Positions 34,678-45,949 of a stretch of DNA of 64,000 nucleotides are shown one piece after another. Where the stretch lies: positions 8,184,001 to 8,248,000 of the forward strand of contig CM114274.1 in NCBI GenBank assembly GCA_050084515.1, in the 5' to 3' direction. Made by a program: the position numbers and the translations under genes. The stretch is from Blasia pusilla (Eukaryota; Marchantiophyta; Marchantiopsida; Blasiales). Position 1 is the first letter of the stretch. Each line of letters starts with the position of its first letter. Below the pieces are notes generated by a model. The model worked only from the letters and a program-made list of their open reading frames with translations. It did no database searches and was not told where the DNA came from.

Positions 34678-35730
34678 ATGGAAGTCATGGGAGAAGTGAA
34701 CACATCCTCACTTCTTGAAGAAGTGAGGATGTGCGCATCTCTGACTCAAGAGGTCAGGGAGTGCAGTATGATCGAGAGGGTGGAAGAGGGCATGGGGAGC
34801 GAGGAGTGCTTGAAGTTGTGGATGGAAGCAGAAGCCAATTGCGAGGCTGCAAGGGAATCCAAGATCGATGCATTCGCCAGCCACGAGAAGCACCCCGTGC
34901 AAGAGCTACCCCAAGCCGCTGCGGCCATCCCCGCCGAGCCAAGCCTTGCCGAGAGAGAGGAGTGGACCCCCGAAGCTGTTATCGTCCTGCTCGAGGCCTA
35001 CGAGGAGAGGCTGGGGGAGGTGAACAATGGGAATCTCAAGGGGAAGGACTGGGAAGAGGTCGCGGCCATCGTGAATCGCCACTGCGACGGCAAAAGCGCT
35101 CCTCTTTGCGTGAACTTGTGTAAGAGAAAGGTCTACGCTTTGAGGCGATGGTACAAGACCATACGCTCCAAACAGTTCCCTTATCGCCCTGTGGGTTACG
35201 AAGTAGGCCTCCTGGCTGTTCTGGATCGTATCATGATCCCCTACCCCTACCAAGCCGGCATACCCGGTGGCATTGACGCGGGGGAGAGGCTCTGTATGCC
35301 CACGCAATCCTCCTTCGACGAGGAGGAGGACGACGACGAGGAGGAGGAGTCGCCGGCCACGAAATCCATGGGGTCGGGCTGGCATGCGAGAGCTCCGCCC
35401 ATGAAGCAGCTCGGGAAGAGGTCGAGGAATCCCATGGATGCGCAGGCGGGTGCTACGAATTCTCGCAGGAGTGGAAGTGGCAGTGGTAGTGGAAATGGAG
35501 CTGCGAGGAAAAAAGCATGTAAGCAGGCGCTGCGTGGTGGCTCTGGGCGGGCGGTGGCGAATGCTCTGAGCGGCTTCGCCAAGGTTCTCACACAGATCGA
35601 GGTCGCAAAGAAGGAGATCATGAAGGATTTGGATGTGCGGCGTGCTGAGCTTCAAATGAAGCTGACAAATTTCAACCCTTACCCACAGAGCCAATCGAAA
35701 GCAGCGCCGCACCATTCGCAGTTCGTCTGA
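34678..35730 (+). CDS. Trihelix transcription factor, SIP1-like clade
   Basis: This single open frame of 350 residues encodes a probable nuclear DNA-binding factor. The trihelix (MYB/SANT-like) domain spans about residues 95-160: EEWTPEAVIVLLEAYEE, KGKDWEEVAAIV and VNLCKRKVYALRRWYKTIR, with the three spaced tryptophans W96/W125/W158. An acidic run at 214-224 and a Ser-Gly linker at 265-275 follow. A C-terminal helix at about 290-328 (ALSGFAKVLTQIEVAKKEIM) with a charged tail is the hallmark of SIP1-like trihelix factors and probably mediates dimerisation. ATG 34678 is chosen because GA repeats precede it; a second in-frame ATG four codons in is an alternative. The 5' leader may be spliced, as CAG|GTACTC at about 34353 looks like a donor. 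Codons 9-19 lie in a perfect palindrome. No defect is seen. Confidence 0.88.
   Translation: MEVMGEVNTSSLLEEVRMCASLTQEVRECSMIERVEEGMGSEECLKLWMEAEANCEAARESKIDAFASHEKHPVQELPQAAAAIPAEPSLAEREEWTPEAVIVLLEAYEERLGEVNNGNLKGKDWEEVAAIVNRHCDGKSAPLCVNLCKRKVYALRRWYKTIRSKQFPYRPVGYEVGLLAVLDRIMIPYPYQAGIPGGIDAGERLCMPTQSSFDEEEDDDEEEESPATKSMGSGWHARAPPMKQLGKRSRNPMDAQAGATNSRRSGSGSGSGNGAARKKACKQALRGGSGRAVANALSGFAKVLTQIEVAKKEIMKDLDVRRAELQMKLTNFNPYPQSQSKAAPHHSQFV
34701..34733 (+). other. 33-nt perfect palindrome near the trihelix start codon
   Basis: The arms CACATCCTCACTTCTT and AAGAAGTGAGGATGTG are exact inverted copies of 16 nt around a single G. It lies at nucleotides 24-56 of the coding sequence. In RNA it could form a stable stem near the start codon. 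Confidence 0.9.
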
Positions 35731-38700
35731 TTGCAGCGCAGGATGCCCCGTGCGAGCACCAGCCGTGTGTGACTACTCTCAACTCGACTGCCACCACATG
35801 TAAGCAGTCGGTTGCCACCATTTTCATGATGTTCCATTTTCCAGTGATCAATTCTGGACTTCCTGAACTACTCAGAGTGTAGCTGAGGGATGGTGAATTG
35901 CACTCGCCAAGCATATCTTTAGCTGGCAATGCAAGATGGCAGGTGTTAGTAATTTCGCACTGCCAACCCACAAATGCAGGGAACAAGCCTATTTGTTCTT
36001 GAGCCCTTGACACAAACTGAAAGTTATCAGAGCAATCGAACTGAAGCTTGAAGGTAAGTCATATGCCTAGATCCATGTGATTTCGATTGAAATCTACTTG
36101 AGCAACCTATGGCTTTGTACCCGAGCATATGGACGAGGGGTATATGGAAGGAGGAGTTGATGGGGATATTCAAATTCTTTGTTCATGTGGTCAAAACTGT
36201 CTGATTGCAGGTTCCTCAGGTGTTCTCCTCAGCAGCTTGTTGAGTTACGGATGTGACCGACTCCGGACATCTGGTAGTTTGATGGGGTCTGAAAAGGGTG
36301 GCTCACATCAGCATGTTGAGTTCATGAGGTAATATTGGTCAGTCATAGAAGGGACCTATGTGTGCACAGGAACTTGGCACTAGGGCGAAGCAAAGTCCGG
36401 ATTGTTCAACGCGATTCAAAGAAATTCTTGGTGTGAGCTTTGTCGTTTGACAGAATCACCACGGCAATCTTTTCAAAATCCCAGTTCATCTAGCAGGGAG
36501 AGGGTCTTTGGTGGCTTCACAGTTTGAAGTCATTCGCATTGTTGACTCCTAACTGCAAAGAAATCAAAATCCCTTGGTTGGTCCAGACTGATTCAAAAGA
36601 CCAGTGTGTGGGATGGACAATGGTCTTGGTTGTGTTACATTTGGAAGTTGTGTTGAATTGTGATATTCCCAATTGGAAGGATATCAAGACCAAGATGATG
36701 CTGTGTCCTGCGCAAAAATCAATGATTCAAAATGTCAGTTGGTGGAGTGGTACATGTCTGGTGGAATTATACCTGCAAGTTGTGGGAAGTGTGTGAATGC
36801 CTCCCTTAGTAGAGTGACCAAAGAAAGGAGTGCGGGCCATCATTTCCATGAGTGGGTGCTGAAATGGTGGTTTAGCATTGAGTAGAACTCAACAAGTGTC
36901 TGGCAAAAGAATGAGAAGTCATCCTTACCCTAATCATATTGTGTAAGAAATCAGTCCTGGAAAGCTGAGTTGAACCTTGAATATATCTAGATATCTTGTG
37001 TTTGATTGGGAGAGATCTGGCAGAAGGTATGTGCAGTCATTGCCCTGGTTGTCTTATCTCTAACAATTCTCGCAAAAGTGGTTTGGGTGACCCTCCAATT
37101 TCACAATGCTGTCTCGTCTCTTGATTGAAATACCAAAAATGAGCCCAGGCATCGTCCATGCTCTTGTAGGTGTTGTACCCATCTTTCTAGTGTGAATATT
37201 GTGGATGATGAACTCAGATGATGAGTGGAGACTCTGAACTAGAGGGAGTGTATATGAGGATTCAAGAGGCAGGTTTAGTGTTGGAAGTCGTCAACTAAAG
37301 AACTCTACTCTTGCAAGTGTTCAATAGTCACGTTGGTAATCAACTCAAGATCTCATGCAAAGGCATACAGATCTCAATGCGCAAGATTCAGGGAAGAATC
37401 TCAAGAATTCAGATTGAAACACAATCGTAGTTATGGAAGTTTTGGCGAGCAGGAGCTTGATGAGGAAAGGGCCTCGCAAGTGTTCACTCCAAGTCTCCAC
37501 TGTTAACATGCAGTTGGAAGGAAAAATGTATTATTGGACTTAAACCCTTTCATTTTCCTGTTGGTTGAGATTCTAACAATCATGTGTGTACATGTATGTA
37601 AATATGAAGTTGGAAGGACATTGAAATGGTAGCACTTATGATCTGATCCATGTCGAAAGTTGTCATGGTGAGCTTGTTGGGTTTGTGTTTCCTCATCCAT
37701 GCATCAACCCCTTGTGAGTATTTTCCGACTTACCTTGTCCACTTCTTCATTGTGTGCTTACATTCCTTTATTGGGAGTGTCTACTTGTTTGGTATGGAGT
37801 GAGGAGCTTATGAGTCTTAGTCTTATGAGCTCATGAGTATGAGCTTATCGTTCCCCTTGCAAGCCAGTGTACAGTCAAGAGGGTCACCAAGATCAGACTA
37901 GACACTAGAGGTCACCCTATACCCGACGGTCGATTAGACTAGTCACTCACAACAAGCATGTCAAGTGAAGACCCCATTTGACATGCTAGTTGTGAGTTAT
38001 TAGTCGAGCCTTGGGCCTCTAGAGTGACTAAGATCCAACTAGATATGCTGAATTTGAGTCCCACACCAAGCCCGTCACCATTCTCAACCATTGATTGCTT
38101 TTCCCAAACTGCTATACCACACTCTCCTTGCAAGCTCTACGAAGGGAACCCCATGTAGTGTAATTGTAAAGTGGGAGTCATATTGTAAAATTGTCAATCA
38201 TAAACATCATCTGACATGGAATCCCAATACCTCCTTACACACTCTTAGAATAGGAAAACCGTTAACTTGCATGATCAATGAAAACTCCAATTACATTGTC
38301 TCTTTGGACACAATGGAGGATAGCACACTTGCCCACTCTACTTGAGACTATGTGTTGCCATCTTGCACTTGTGATGGGGTATGAATTGATAGGCAAATAT
38401 CCCAAATCCTTCCTAGAACAAATCCCCTACCTCCTTCCCTACAATAGATCCCAAAGTTTGAATCTTGCTACTTGCAAGATAATCGCAAGCCTTGTAGAAA
38501 AGTGCAACTATGACACTCGCGGAGTTACCTCTAGGAAGTTATTAGTTTTGAGTGTTATAATAATGCTTTGACGTTACGACATTTGAAAATGAGAAAGGTA
38601 CATTTTATACACAAACTAGAGTACTTGCATGATAGTTGCAAAAATTGGTTGAATTGCAAAACAATTGCATATATCGTGCAATCCGTTGTGGAGGCATAGA

Positions 38701-39195
38701 GTGGATACCAAATTTGACATGATACCTTCCATAACTAGGAATCATGAATTAAATAAATTAACCTTAGAAGAGGACAAAGAAGCTAAAAGATACTAAAGAA
38801 GTAAGGAAATGGAAATGCTAAAGGATTTTTCTTTTTGTTCCTTTTTTTTTTGGTGTCTGACACATGTCGTTTGATTTCCGTCAAAAATACTTTTGGTCAC
38901 CTTAAGTGGAGGTTATAGGAAGAGAAATTAATAAAGAGAGTGAATATTTAGATGGGGATCCGTGCATCGCAGAATCCCTTACGGGCCCTAACTAGTGTGA
39001 GGTAAATAAACAAAAGCAACTTTGGGCAACAAGTGGAAATATTACAAGTTAACCAAAGAAGCAAATATGTAAACAACATTTTCGGCCTACAAGGTCAATA
39101 AATAGACATTTATAATACAAAAACAATAAGTATCTCCAATGAATTGGACTTAACATGTTAGAGCAATTATTTGAGCATTCTTCAATAATCATTTA
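35731..39195. other. 3' flank and spacer after the trihelix gene
   Basis: The first few hundred bases are presumably 3' UTR. Beyond that only short frames are seen, none with a recognised motif. The composition at 36.1-37.4 kb is less AT-rich than the transposon region, so introns or a decayed gene are possible. Confidence 0.4.
37870..38060. repeat. Imperfect foldback element
   Basis: The core arms CTCACAACAAGCATGTCAA and TTGACATGCTAGTTGTGAG pair with one mismatch around a short loop (about 37945-37995). Weaker pairing continues outward (GACTAGT against TTAGTCG, TAGAGGTCA against GCCTCTAGAG). It resembles a MITE or a foldback scar; no target duplication was confirmed. Confidence 0.6.
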
Positions 39196-39201
39196 TTATC
39201 A

Positions 39202-39291
39202 GGGATAATTGGATTTTAGGTGGTGGGAAATGGAGTTGGGTAGGGAGGGATAATTGGATTTTAGATGGTGGAAAGTGCAATTGAGTATGAA
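39202..39291. repeat. 45-bp tandem duplication
   Basis: GGATAATTGGATTTTAG followed by a GGTGG-rich half occurs twice, offset by 45 bp, with a few differences. Confidence 0.75.
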
Positions 39292-39479
39292 TAATTTAAT
39301 CCTTAGATATGAATGGTTGGAATTCCTATTAGTCATTTGGAATTTTCATCAAGGTATTTGAATAAATTTTAGGGGCTACATACTATATTTTGATCGTCGA
39401 GGGCCAATAAAATTGCTTTTCTATTTTTTTTTAGGGACAAGGCTTGCAAAGGGGTTGGGATACATAATTGCACAAAAAC

Positions 39480-40105
39480 AAACAAATCTGTTCCTATGAT
39501 GGACATGGGGGGACAAGTTCAAATATATCCTTGGACATGGATTGCAAGAGGTGGGGACCGCATTTATTGCTCGTGGTGGGAGGCCGGGCAACAAGGAGGG
39601 AGGGAAAGAGGATGGGGGGAGGAAGTGATAGGCAAGTATGGTGCATAAGGGTGAGTTGGGGGATGTGGGGTTCAGTTGGACATGTCCTTCCATAGGACAG
39701 ACGTAAGTCCATTGACACAGATTTTGTTCATGTGCAACCTTGGGATGGTGGGAGGAAGTGATAAGATAGTGCAAGATTTTTTTTTTGGAGAGGGAGGAGG
39801 GGAGGGGGGGAGAGATGAGGAGGGAAGGGGATGGGGGAAGGAAGTGCCAAGATAATATGACATAGAAAAGTCCTTCCATAGGACAGACCTTAGTCCATTG
39901 ACATAGACTTTCTTCACGCGCGCAACCTTAGAATGGGTGAGGAAGTGGAAAGACAACACGAGATATTCGCGGGGGGCGGGGGGGGGAAGATGAGAAGGAA
40001 AGGGGATAGGGATGGGGCCCACATAAAAAAATTCCTTCGAGACGTAAGTCCAAGGATATGAATATGTCTATGGATACAAACTTTGTCCATGTGCAAGGAA
40101 AAAGA
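39480..40105. repeat. Tandem array of about four 180-bp units
   Basis: Each unit contains a G-rich block (GGGAGGAAGTG, GGAGGGGAGG) and the phrase CCTTCCATAGGACAGAC, TAAGTCCATTGACA and GTGCAACCTT. The last unit is the most diverged. The minus strand is C-rich, which produces long but meaningless Pro/Ser frames. Confidence 0.7.
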
Positions 40106-42480
40106 GAAGTAGGGAGAGGGGTCTAAGAGATGGAGGTATCAAATAAGCTTGCCTACATTATGCATAAGATCATGGGTGGTTTTTCAAACCTTGATTAAGT
40201 TGTTGTTTTTTTTTCATAAAATTAAATAAATCCAATTATATTCATTAACTATGAGTTATAAGAAAAAATAAATTCTCATATTTTTAGTCTTTAAAATATT
40301 TTTTAATATGCAATGAATGTTGGGTGAAGTTAAGACTTCATTTGACTTGAGTAGTGGTTGAAGGTAATATTTTTATATTAATTTCTATTGATAGAATTAT
40401 ATGTATAAGAAGGTTTAAGTTATAGATAATTTTCTATCTCTGGCTACTTTATGAACTTTAAAATAATACCAAAATTTATGACATGCAAAATCCTTAAAGC
40501 TACTATTTTAAATTTGGAAAAAAATAGAGCTTATGTTCAAATTTTCTTACATAGTACCAGAGTATATAAAAAGTGTTTTTGCCTAGAAAGAGTAGGAAAA
40601 ACCATTCTATTTATTGAATATTAAGAAGAACTCCTCTCTTAATAATTCTAGTACTTTTAGCTCATGAGATGTACGGGGCTAGAGGAAACTTCTTCGCCCC
40701 TCTCAAAAGGGAAAATATGTATTTGTCCTTCCGAAAAGAGGAAGGGATCTTGTCAAACTGCATACCTCCTTCTATATTCCTCTAAGAAGGGATTGAGGGT
40801 TTGTTCGTCAACTCTTGATAGAATGGATCATCTCCTCCCCCCTTCCCTTAATTGTCTCCTACTTCCTCATCTCATGTTCACTCTCTTGTTGAATATTTAT
40901 TTCCTATCTTTGCTCTCCTCCCTTATTGAAAATCAAAAGTTAATTTTTTTTTCCCCTTTGTAAAGCTTTCTTGTTGAGAATTTTATCCCTCTCCCTCTCC
41001 CTCTCCCCCTTTCTCTTGAAAGTTATATACTTTAAATAGATTCATTATGAAACCTTTGACACTTGACATAAGGAACCATTTTATTATAAGAGAGAACTAA
41101 TGCCAGTGTAACCACTTTGCAGCCCTGGTTTATTTTATTTTATTTTATGCCCTATAGTATATTAAAAGAATACTAGCACAAAATTGCGGCTGCGTGGTGG
41201 GCGAAAATCAAGTGGTGGACTAAAATGAGTTGATGGAACACTCATACGGCATGAAGGAAGTAATACGCCCCTGTGTCACTGACAAAATTTTTGAAATTTT
41301 TTGGAGTGGACGAGTAGAATTTTTTTTTAGAGTGGAGGAGTAGAGAAATACTAACAGGGAGCATAATGTGTAAAAATTTCTTTATTTTGGCTCACATCTC
41401 CATTTACATCGGGGGGTTGAGAAATCACAATGGAACAACTTGCATTATGTAGCCTCTGCACTTCAAATTGACTTAGCGCCCAAGTGACACCAATATTCGT
41501 GGCCATGAGAGAGAGAGAGAGATGATTAATACGGCCTAGTAGTAGGGGGCCGTAATAACATAGATAGATGCTTGCTGATTATTCTGAAGAACTCATGGTC
41601 ATGTGAGAACAATTATGTGTTATGGGAATCACCATCCCTTCTTGAATAATTGATTTCAACTTAAGAAGCTCTCATCTGCGAATTGAATTCAATAATCTAA
41701 AATCATTGGCTATTTAAGATAATTACCCTCCAATCTATTAAAAGGTACACTTACATGATCCAAGGGATGGATGAGACCATGACGGAGAGTAGAAGAATTA
41801 CCTTTCAATATATGAGGAGCCAATGTAACTAAATGCAAGTAAGCATGGAAAGTCACGAAACGATTCATAAATTTTATTTAGTGAATAATTTCCACATCCT
41901 ATTAGAACTAGATAGTAATAAAGAAAAGGCACAAAGAGGATGATAGAATGTGTTAAAAAAAGTATTGAGGGTTGAAAGAGTTACGGGATCCAAGATTAGA
42001 ACTAATCAAAATGAATTGCTCACCTCACCGTTCATTCATGTATGATCGACTATTATTTTTCTTGTCGGATTTTTTTAAAATCATTAATTGTGTAATTCTT
42101 TGAGTGGGTTCTTATGTTGATTTTTTTCCATTTTCCTTTTGCATTTCTTCACTTTTTCCCTTCTTAATATGTGCTTATCTTTCTTTATCTTCTTTTGAAT
42201 TGTTTTCTCTTAATAAAATAAATTCAGAGAAATGAAAGACATAGAATTCCTTACAAAAGGACCTCACTTGTAACAAAAACCACCACTTAAAAATTATGAA
42301 TTAATTAAAATTTAAAAAAATATAGTTCCTTACCAAAGGACCTCTCCTACTACAAAAACCAAAACTTAAAAAATTATAAATTAATTAAAAAAATAATTTA
42401 GCAACATTTCCCACAACTTGATCCTAAGGGATGCTACACTAATTATTCTCCTGAATAGTTTTTGTTTTAAAATATAAATA
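40106..42480. other. AT-rich spacer
   Basis: No gene is recognised. It includes a poor tandem duplication of about 80 bp at 42246-42395 (AAGGACCTC...CTTAAAAATTAT repeated twice). Confidence 0.4.
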
Positions 42481-43095
42481 AAATTGTAAGATAGAATTTT
42501 GAAACTGTTCCCATGGAGACCGTCAAATCGGAGAAGATCTACGGTGGCGGAATATCACGGCGCTGATTGGTTGGATTTCTGTCAGGAAATCGGGATCGGA
42601 GATGCCTCAGAATCGACAGTGGCGGCTGTTCCGACGGTCTGCACACGCGTCGGGTGCACAGCATTTTGGAATTCTCTGGCTTCTGCGTATATTATTATAA
42701 TATAGTAATAGTTATTATTATTACTATTATCATTATCTGATAGGGAACGCGAAACGCGAAAGGAAAGGAAAAGGGGAGTAGTCTTCCTTCCTACTGTCGT
42801 CAATAGGCTTGGTTTGCGGTATCCGGACTCCGGAGGGACGGATCCCACTGACGGATTCCGGTCCACCGCGAGTCTGCGACGGACGGAAGTCATGGATGTT
42901 TGGCCGGGCCCGCGACGATAAACGCTGTCATTGGATGCTATTTGTGTCAGAATGACCTCTGACAGGACGGGAACTCGACGTCAGAAGATTCGGAGCCCAA
43001 GCCATGAGGTGTCCGGACGCAGGAGCTCTGGGAAAGCTGACCGCTAGGACCGGTCAACAGGTTCTTTTCTCTGGCCTCGAGAGTTCCGGACGATG
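42481..43095. other. GC-rich island without a recognised gene
   Basis: GC content rises sharply against both sides and CpG-containing motifs are frequent. Two overlapping antisense frames (42499-42705 plus, 42582-42893 minus) show no known domain. It could be a first exon and promoter, or an LTR fragment. Confidence 0.35.
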
Positions 43096-45594
43096 TGAAA
43101 TTATTTTCTTGAGACATGGAAAATTTATATTATTAGGAATATAAATTTTAGAAAAAAATATGTGGAGTATGACAATATTTTTATCATTGCTGAGTAGCTC
43201 AAAAAGGCCATAGAAGGACAAAAATGAAATAGTTTGCTTAACTACAAATAAAGCAACTCAAAGAAGAGTTAAAAAGGCTTCATCTTATGCTCTAGTTGAT
43301 GAGATTATGGCTTTTTTAGTCTTTTCTTCCCACAATGATTAAGCCCATGCTAATTAAGCATGTTCCTTTGATGTACCATGATTTGTGAATGTTGATGTTT
43401 TCATATTCATGGATCCATAGGTGGCAAAGTATGATCTTTGCTTATTTTCTCTTGATATCTTGTAGAATGTTCATCTTGTGTGGAACTCAAATTCTATCCA
43501 TTCAAAATCAGAAGTACCATACATCTCTCCAAAGCTCTCCATTCTCTTCAAGCTTTGATTGAAGAGGCTCGAGTTGATTCGAGTCATCGTTTTGAAAATC
43601 ATCTACATCTTCTAGAATTTCAGGAGTTGGTTCTTGTTTTCTACCGAACCGTAAATCCACAAGCAACTTTTGTCTTACTAGAAGGAAGGGTTGCCTTGGT
43701 ATTACTCTCCATTATTGTCTATATTTTGTTCTCCAAAGCACACACCACTTTCAAAAGGTTTTTGCACACAATGTAGGGGTGTCAACTTTCTAGAAGAATA
43801 AATAATACTTAAAATACAATATTTGTAAGCTAGGAATTTTGCCCAAGCATTGAATCCCTTCATGAGAACATGGAAATGGAAATTACATTTGAGCTCTAAC
43901 ATGCAAGTATAAGCATAGATGTCGAAGACATACCAGTTGAATAAGGAGTTGGCATGAATGTGCAACAAACCTAATTTACAAGATCATAATCAAGGAACCC
44001 CAAGCTATGGATCTACAAGAGTTGATAGGACCTAGGCAAGGCAAAGTGGAGCCTTCGAGCTGGTAGCGATAGAGTCATTATACTTGCTAAACTTCCGAAA
44101 AGTTTGAAATTTTGAATCTCAAAATACGATAGAGAGCTAGCAAAGCACATGTAGTGTTTATAGTGACTCAAGGATGGAACAATGTTTTAAACACTCATGA
44201 CTCACTCTTTAGAGTCAGCAGTGGTGGTATTGGTGGAAGACAGCAAGATAGTGAGTTGCACAAAAGTGACGGCACTATAACCGTATGACAATAAAAAAGA
44301 GTCAGAGTGATAAAGAGTGAGAGATTGAGCGGAAGCTAAGATGCTTGGAGCCTTGAATGATGGAGAGAGTTGGAGTGTGGACTTTGTTGCAAAGTGGTGT
44401 GGGATCTTCGAGACTCTAAACCAGTGTGCCTCCTAGTTAGGGGCCTTAGGGAAAGGAGTCCATTGAAGGGCTTAAGGGTGATCATTGAAAGGCTTAATGC
44501 CATTGGATTTTCTTTCAGCAGAATGAACTAGGGGTTGAACTAATTTTACATTCATTTAAAAATTATTGAAAATTTTACAAAAGAACTATCCATTTTTTAT
44601 TGAATTTTTCCGTGTCGACGGCACGGAGGGTCGGTGGGCTGTTTGAGGATAACTTTGTCTTCATGTGTCGGATGAGATAGACAACACGTCCATTGAGTTG
44701 GGATCGTTGGTTCTTACAAATTTCCTCTTTTGCTATTTTCATCCAGATGACCTGTTGACTAAGTCAAAGATCATCCAAAAACATGTGTATGCAGGTCATA
44801 ATTTGGAGGGCTATTTATGGGAAAAGAGATTTTGCCTCTTCCCAAGGACATGTAAAGATTTTTCACAAGCCATCTTTCTCATGTTAAACCTTTGGAACAC
44901 CTCTCTTGCTTAGTGTTTGGCAAGAATTGTAGGGTGCTAGAATCCGGATTTCCTCATGGCGGAAGGTGGATGTGGCTTGATATCATATGTAGATTCGATA
45001 GTGGAGTTGGCTGTGTGAATATTTTTTTACTTCAATTTTATATGAGAAAGATCTTAGGAGGGTATGGGGTAATTCGTTGTGTCAACTTGTGTACACCTAA
45101 GCATATGAGTCTTGAATATTATGAGAATCTGATCAAATTTACTTATGATATATTTCCTTATAGTTATGATGCTCATTATCTATACTATTCAATCATAGGA
45201 GGCTTTGAAAGAGAAAATGCATCTCTTTCCTATTGGGTTAAGCCTCGCATAATCGGAATGACATCAAGATTCATCAAAATATTCGAGATTGAATACTTTT
45301 TAAAGAAATTTAGAATTTTTTTATAAAATATTCATAATTTTGGTTTCCACATAGATAAAAATTAAATGTCATGTTAATGACTAGACATACAAGCAAAAAA
45401 TTGGGATTGATTATTACAAAGTTTAAATTCTATTGAATATTCAATCTATGCAAAACTTTCATTTATATGTCCTATTTCATTGAGATTTCTAGCGAAACTT
45501 TATGGTTCTTGATCACATGGATATGTTGGTACTAGTCACACTAGTCCATAACCATAATCCGAACCGTTCACTTGAAGCAAAGTAGCTCCTCTGA
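43096..45594. other. Spacer, nothing certain
   Basis: Plus-strand frames of 98 codons (43480-43776) and 144 codons (44892-45326) exist but show no recognisable motif and no convincing splice context. They look like chance frames in AT-rich DNA. Confidence 0.35.
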
Positions 45595-45647
45595 AGTCAC
45601 ACTAGTAAGGTGCCCGTGCATCCCACGAGCACCTTACTAGTGTGACT
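45595..45647. repeat. Perfect 19-bp inverted repeat with CACTAGTAAGG ends
   Basis: The arms AGTCACACTAGTAAGGTGC (45595-45613) and its exact complement (45629-45647) flank a 15-nt loop that itself pairs CGTG with CACG. CACTAGTAAGG recalls the CACTA-type terminus. A further CACTAG lies just upstream near 45540. Confidence 0.8.
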
Positions 45648-45826
45648 ACTCAAATACTTTTTTATTTCCCATGCAACCAAGAAAAATAAAAATTTATTTG
45701 AACAATCCTTCTTCCGAGTCGTAAAAGGAGGGGACAGAAGTGAAAGAATTAATGATGTTACAAACATTAAAAAAATTTGTTACCTGTAGCATGTGAAATA
45801 TTTTCTTGTTACCCTATTGTCTGTTG

Positions 45827-45949
45827 TCAAACAATGAAATATTTGATATAAAAAGAGACTTTCCAATAATAATATAGATGAATCACGTCAAACAATGAAG
45901 TATTTGCATATAAAAAGAGACTCTCCAATAATAATATAGATGAATCACG
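45827..45949. repeat. 61-bp tandem duplication
   Basis: Two adjacent units starting TCAAACAATGAA and ending GATGAATCACG share nearly all bases, so this is a recent duplication. Confidence 0.85.

Noticed and set aside
34530-34718. Arg-Glu-rich frame upstream of the trihelix ORF
   Set aside because: It is a translation of the GA microsatellites and overlaps the trihelix start in another frame.
34906-35715. 269-codon minus-strand frame opposite the trihelix gene
   Set aside because: It is the antisense shadow of a GC-rich coding region; the plus frame has the family motifs.
39421-40022. Pro/Ser-rich minus-strand frames of 116-152 codons
   Set aside because: They follow the G-rich tandem array and repeat with it; no codon pattern of a real protein.
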